Assembly: GCA_900318035.1 (NCBI GenBank)
Contig: ONJC01000001.1
Location: 29,413 to 93,412, forward strand
Origin: an uncultured Methanobrevibacter sp.
GTDB lineage: Archaea; Methanobacteriota; Methanobacteria; Methanobacteriales; Methanobacteriaceae
Direction: 5' to 3'
DNA: 64,000 bases
The translations under genes and the position numbers were made by a program. Below are positions 62,941 through 64,000 of this stretch, piece after piece. How positions within the stretch are numbered: position 1 is the first letter of the stretch; every line of letters begins with the position of its first letter. The notes below the pieces were generated by a model, which saw only the letters and a program-made list of their open reading frames with translations, was not told the DNA's origin and searched no databases.

Positions 62941-64000
62941 ATGGTTTTGAAAGATGATAATATTAATCAGAGCATGTTGGTCCCTATGGACTTGCGAAAT
63001 TTGATTCCTGAAGACCATCCGTGCTATTTTATTAAAAATGTGGTTGATTTAATTGATTGTTCGAAAGCAAACAATGAGTTTCGTGGAAAGCCTGGTGAAT
63101 TTGCTTATCTTCGAGAATTATTGCTCAGGCTCATTTTAATGAGCGTATTTGATGGAGGATTATCTTCAAGAGAAATAGAAAGAAAAACAAGAACAGACAT
63201 CGCATATATGTACCTTGCAGCAATGGAACACCCATCATACAGAACAATAGCACGATTTAAAGTCGATTATTCGGATTTAATCGACGAAGCATTCAAAACA
63301 ACCATTAAAATTGCAAAAGATAATGATTTAATTAAAATCCATCATTTGAGCATGGATGGTACAAAAATCAAAGCAAAAACATCAATTAACAAATTAACAG
63401 ATGAAAACCAAATCAAAATCATGAAAGAACACCTCCAAAAAAGTATTGAAAGAGATCAACAAGAAGATGAAGAACTCGGAGATGAATCAGGAAATTCAGT
63501 TCCAGAATCATTAACAGACAAAGAAAAATTCAAAGAAACTGTAAAAGAAATTCGAGAATCTTCTAAAAATACTAGAAACAAAGATAAATTACGTTCTTCC
63601 AGTTTAAATCTTTTAAAACAAGCAGAAAAAAATCCCGAAAAAGTTTTAAAAAAACTCAATGAACTCGAAGAAAAAGTAAAAGAATCACCAAAAGATGTAA
63701 TTAGTATTAATGACCCTGATGCTCGCTTAATGATGAATAAAAAAGGCAAATGGGAATGGGATTATAACGCACAAATCATCGTGGACGAATACAAAGGAAT
63801 AATACTTTCATCATACATTACACAAAATCCAACAGACCATTTCGAACTAATTCCATCAATTGAACAATTAGAAAACAATTTAAGCGAAATATACGAAGAA
63901 ATGCCTTCAAATTTCCAATTCAGTGCCGATAATGGATATTCAACCGATGAAAACACAACATATCTTGAAGAAAAAGGCCTAGATGGATACATATCCACCA
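62941..64000 (+). mobile_element. IS1182-type transposase gene, C-terminus beyond window
   Basis: An open frame from ATG 62941 runs to the window edge (353 codons visible). The N-terminus (MLVPMDLRNLIPEDHPCYFI, then GGLSSREIERKTRTDIAYMYL and HPSYRTIARFK) is the typical IS1182/transposase_11 opening domain. The first catalytic Asp is in SMDGTKIKAK and the second in FSADNGYST; the third acid lies beyond base 64000. A charged, Glu/Lys-rich insertion (residues ~165-245) separates the first two, as in this group. The frame is intact as far as seen, so it may be active. Left-end inverted repeat not identified with confidence. Confidence 0.88.

Overview
The window is AT-rich archaeal DNA that fits a host-associated methanogen of the Methanobacteriales, most likely Methanobrevibacter or a close relative. 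The support is: DNA topoisomerase VI (A and B), eIF1A, Rio1 kinase, a Dim2-type KH protein, archaeal type II GAPDH, an ether-lipid UbiA prenyltransferase, aTrm56, Taw1, HypD, korDABC-sucC, a biotin-bearing pyruvate carboxylase subunit B, and large secreted proteins with Ig-like repeats typical of pseudomurein-walled gut methanogens. Many genes use GGTGAT/GGAGG ribosome binding sites, and several strong candidates start at TTG. The genus is inferred; no rRNA or tRNA gene was recognised. 

Layout. 1-5.2 kb: GAPDH (cut by the window edge), a Tyr/Asp-rich secreted protein, an alpha/beta hydrolase, and a metal-efflux cluster (HMA chaperone, P1B ATPase, CsoR) with two CsoR-type operators. 5.3-15.9 kb: the archaeal information-processing cluster eIF1A - rio1 - KH - top6B - top6A, all on the minus strand, but split by two plus-strand accessory islands. 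The first (8.5-9.5 kb) holds a JAMM-like protein and a small basic protein. The second (10.3-14.6 kb) holds a TetR regulator, a TMEM175-like channel, a CPBP protease, two orphans, a GNAT toxin-like acetyltransferase and a convergent 48-residue antitoxin-like gene. 16-21 kb: MoeA, a GyrI-like protein, PmbA, phosphoglycolate phosphatase and HypD. 21-28 kb: nonulosonic (sialic-like) acid synthesis (NeuA-PseG fusion, NeuB), a NERD-like zinc-ribbon membrane protein, a PMT-type glycosyltransferase and DGGGP synthase. 28-42 kb: inositol-1-phosphate synthase, PycB, an Old Yellow Enzyme homologue, an M48 protease, a VWA protein, QueC/LarC, CobZ/CobS, a candidate structured small RNA, aTrm56 and DUF763. 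42-50 kb: three secreted Ig-repeat proteins, two of them recent tandem duplicates and the third ending in a transglutaminase-like domain. 50-63 kb: an FKBP chaperone, a dicarboxylate/amino-acid symporter, fumarase beta, korDABC-sucC, an iron-sulfur flavoprotein, Taw1, a restriction-modification pair, and tpiA-pgk. The window ends inside an IS1182-type transposase. 

How genes work together. PycB, the fumarase beta subunit, SucC and KorDABC are parts of the incomplete reductive TCA route from pyruvate to 2-oxoglutarate. Tpi, Pgk and GAPDH form the triose part of gluconeogenesis. The nonulosonate genes, the glycosyltransferase and the adhesins point to an elaborate cell surface. 

The observations most worth following are: a ~120-nt candidate RNA gene with a 13-bp terminal stem and C-rich, anti-Shine-Dalgarno-like loops (40364-40484); a symmetrical ~100-bp DNA element present twice (1831-1936 and 47578-47679) with identical 37-nt spacing; the two accessory islands inside a conserved operon; and a convergent GNAT/small-protein toxin-antitoxin candidate.
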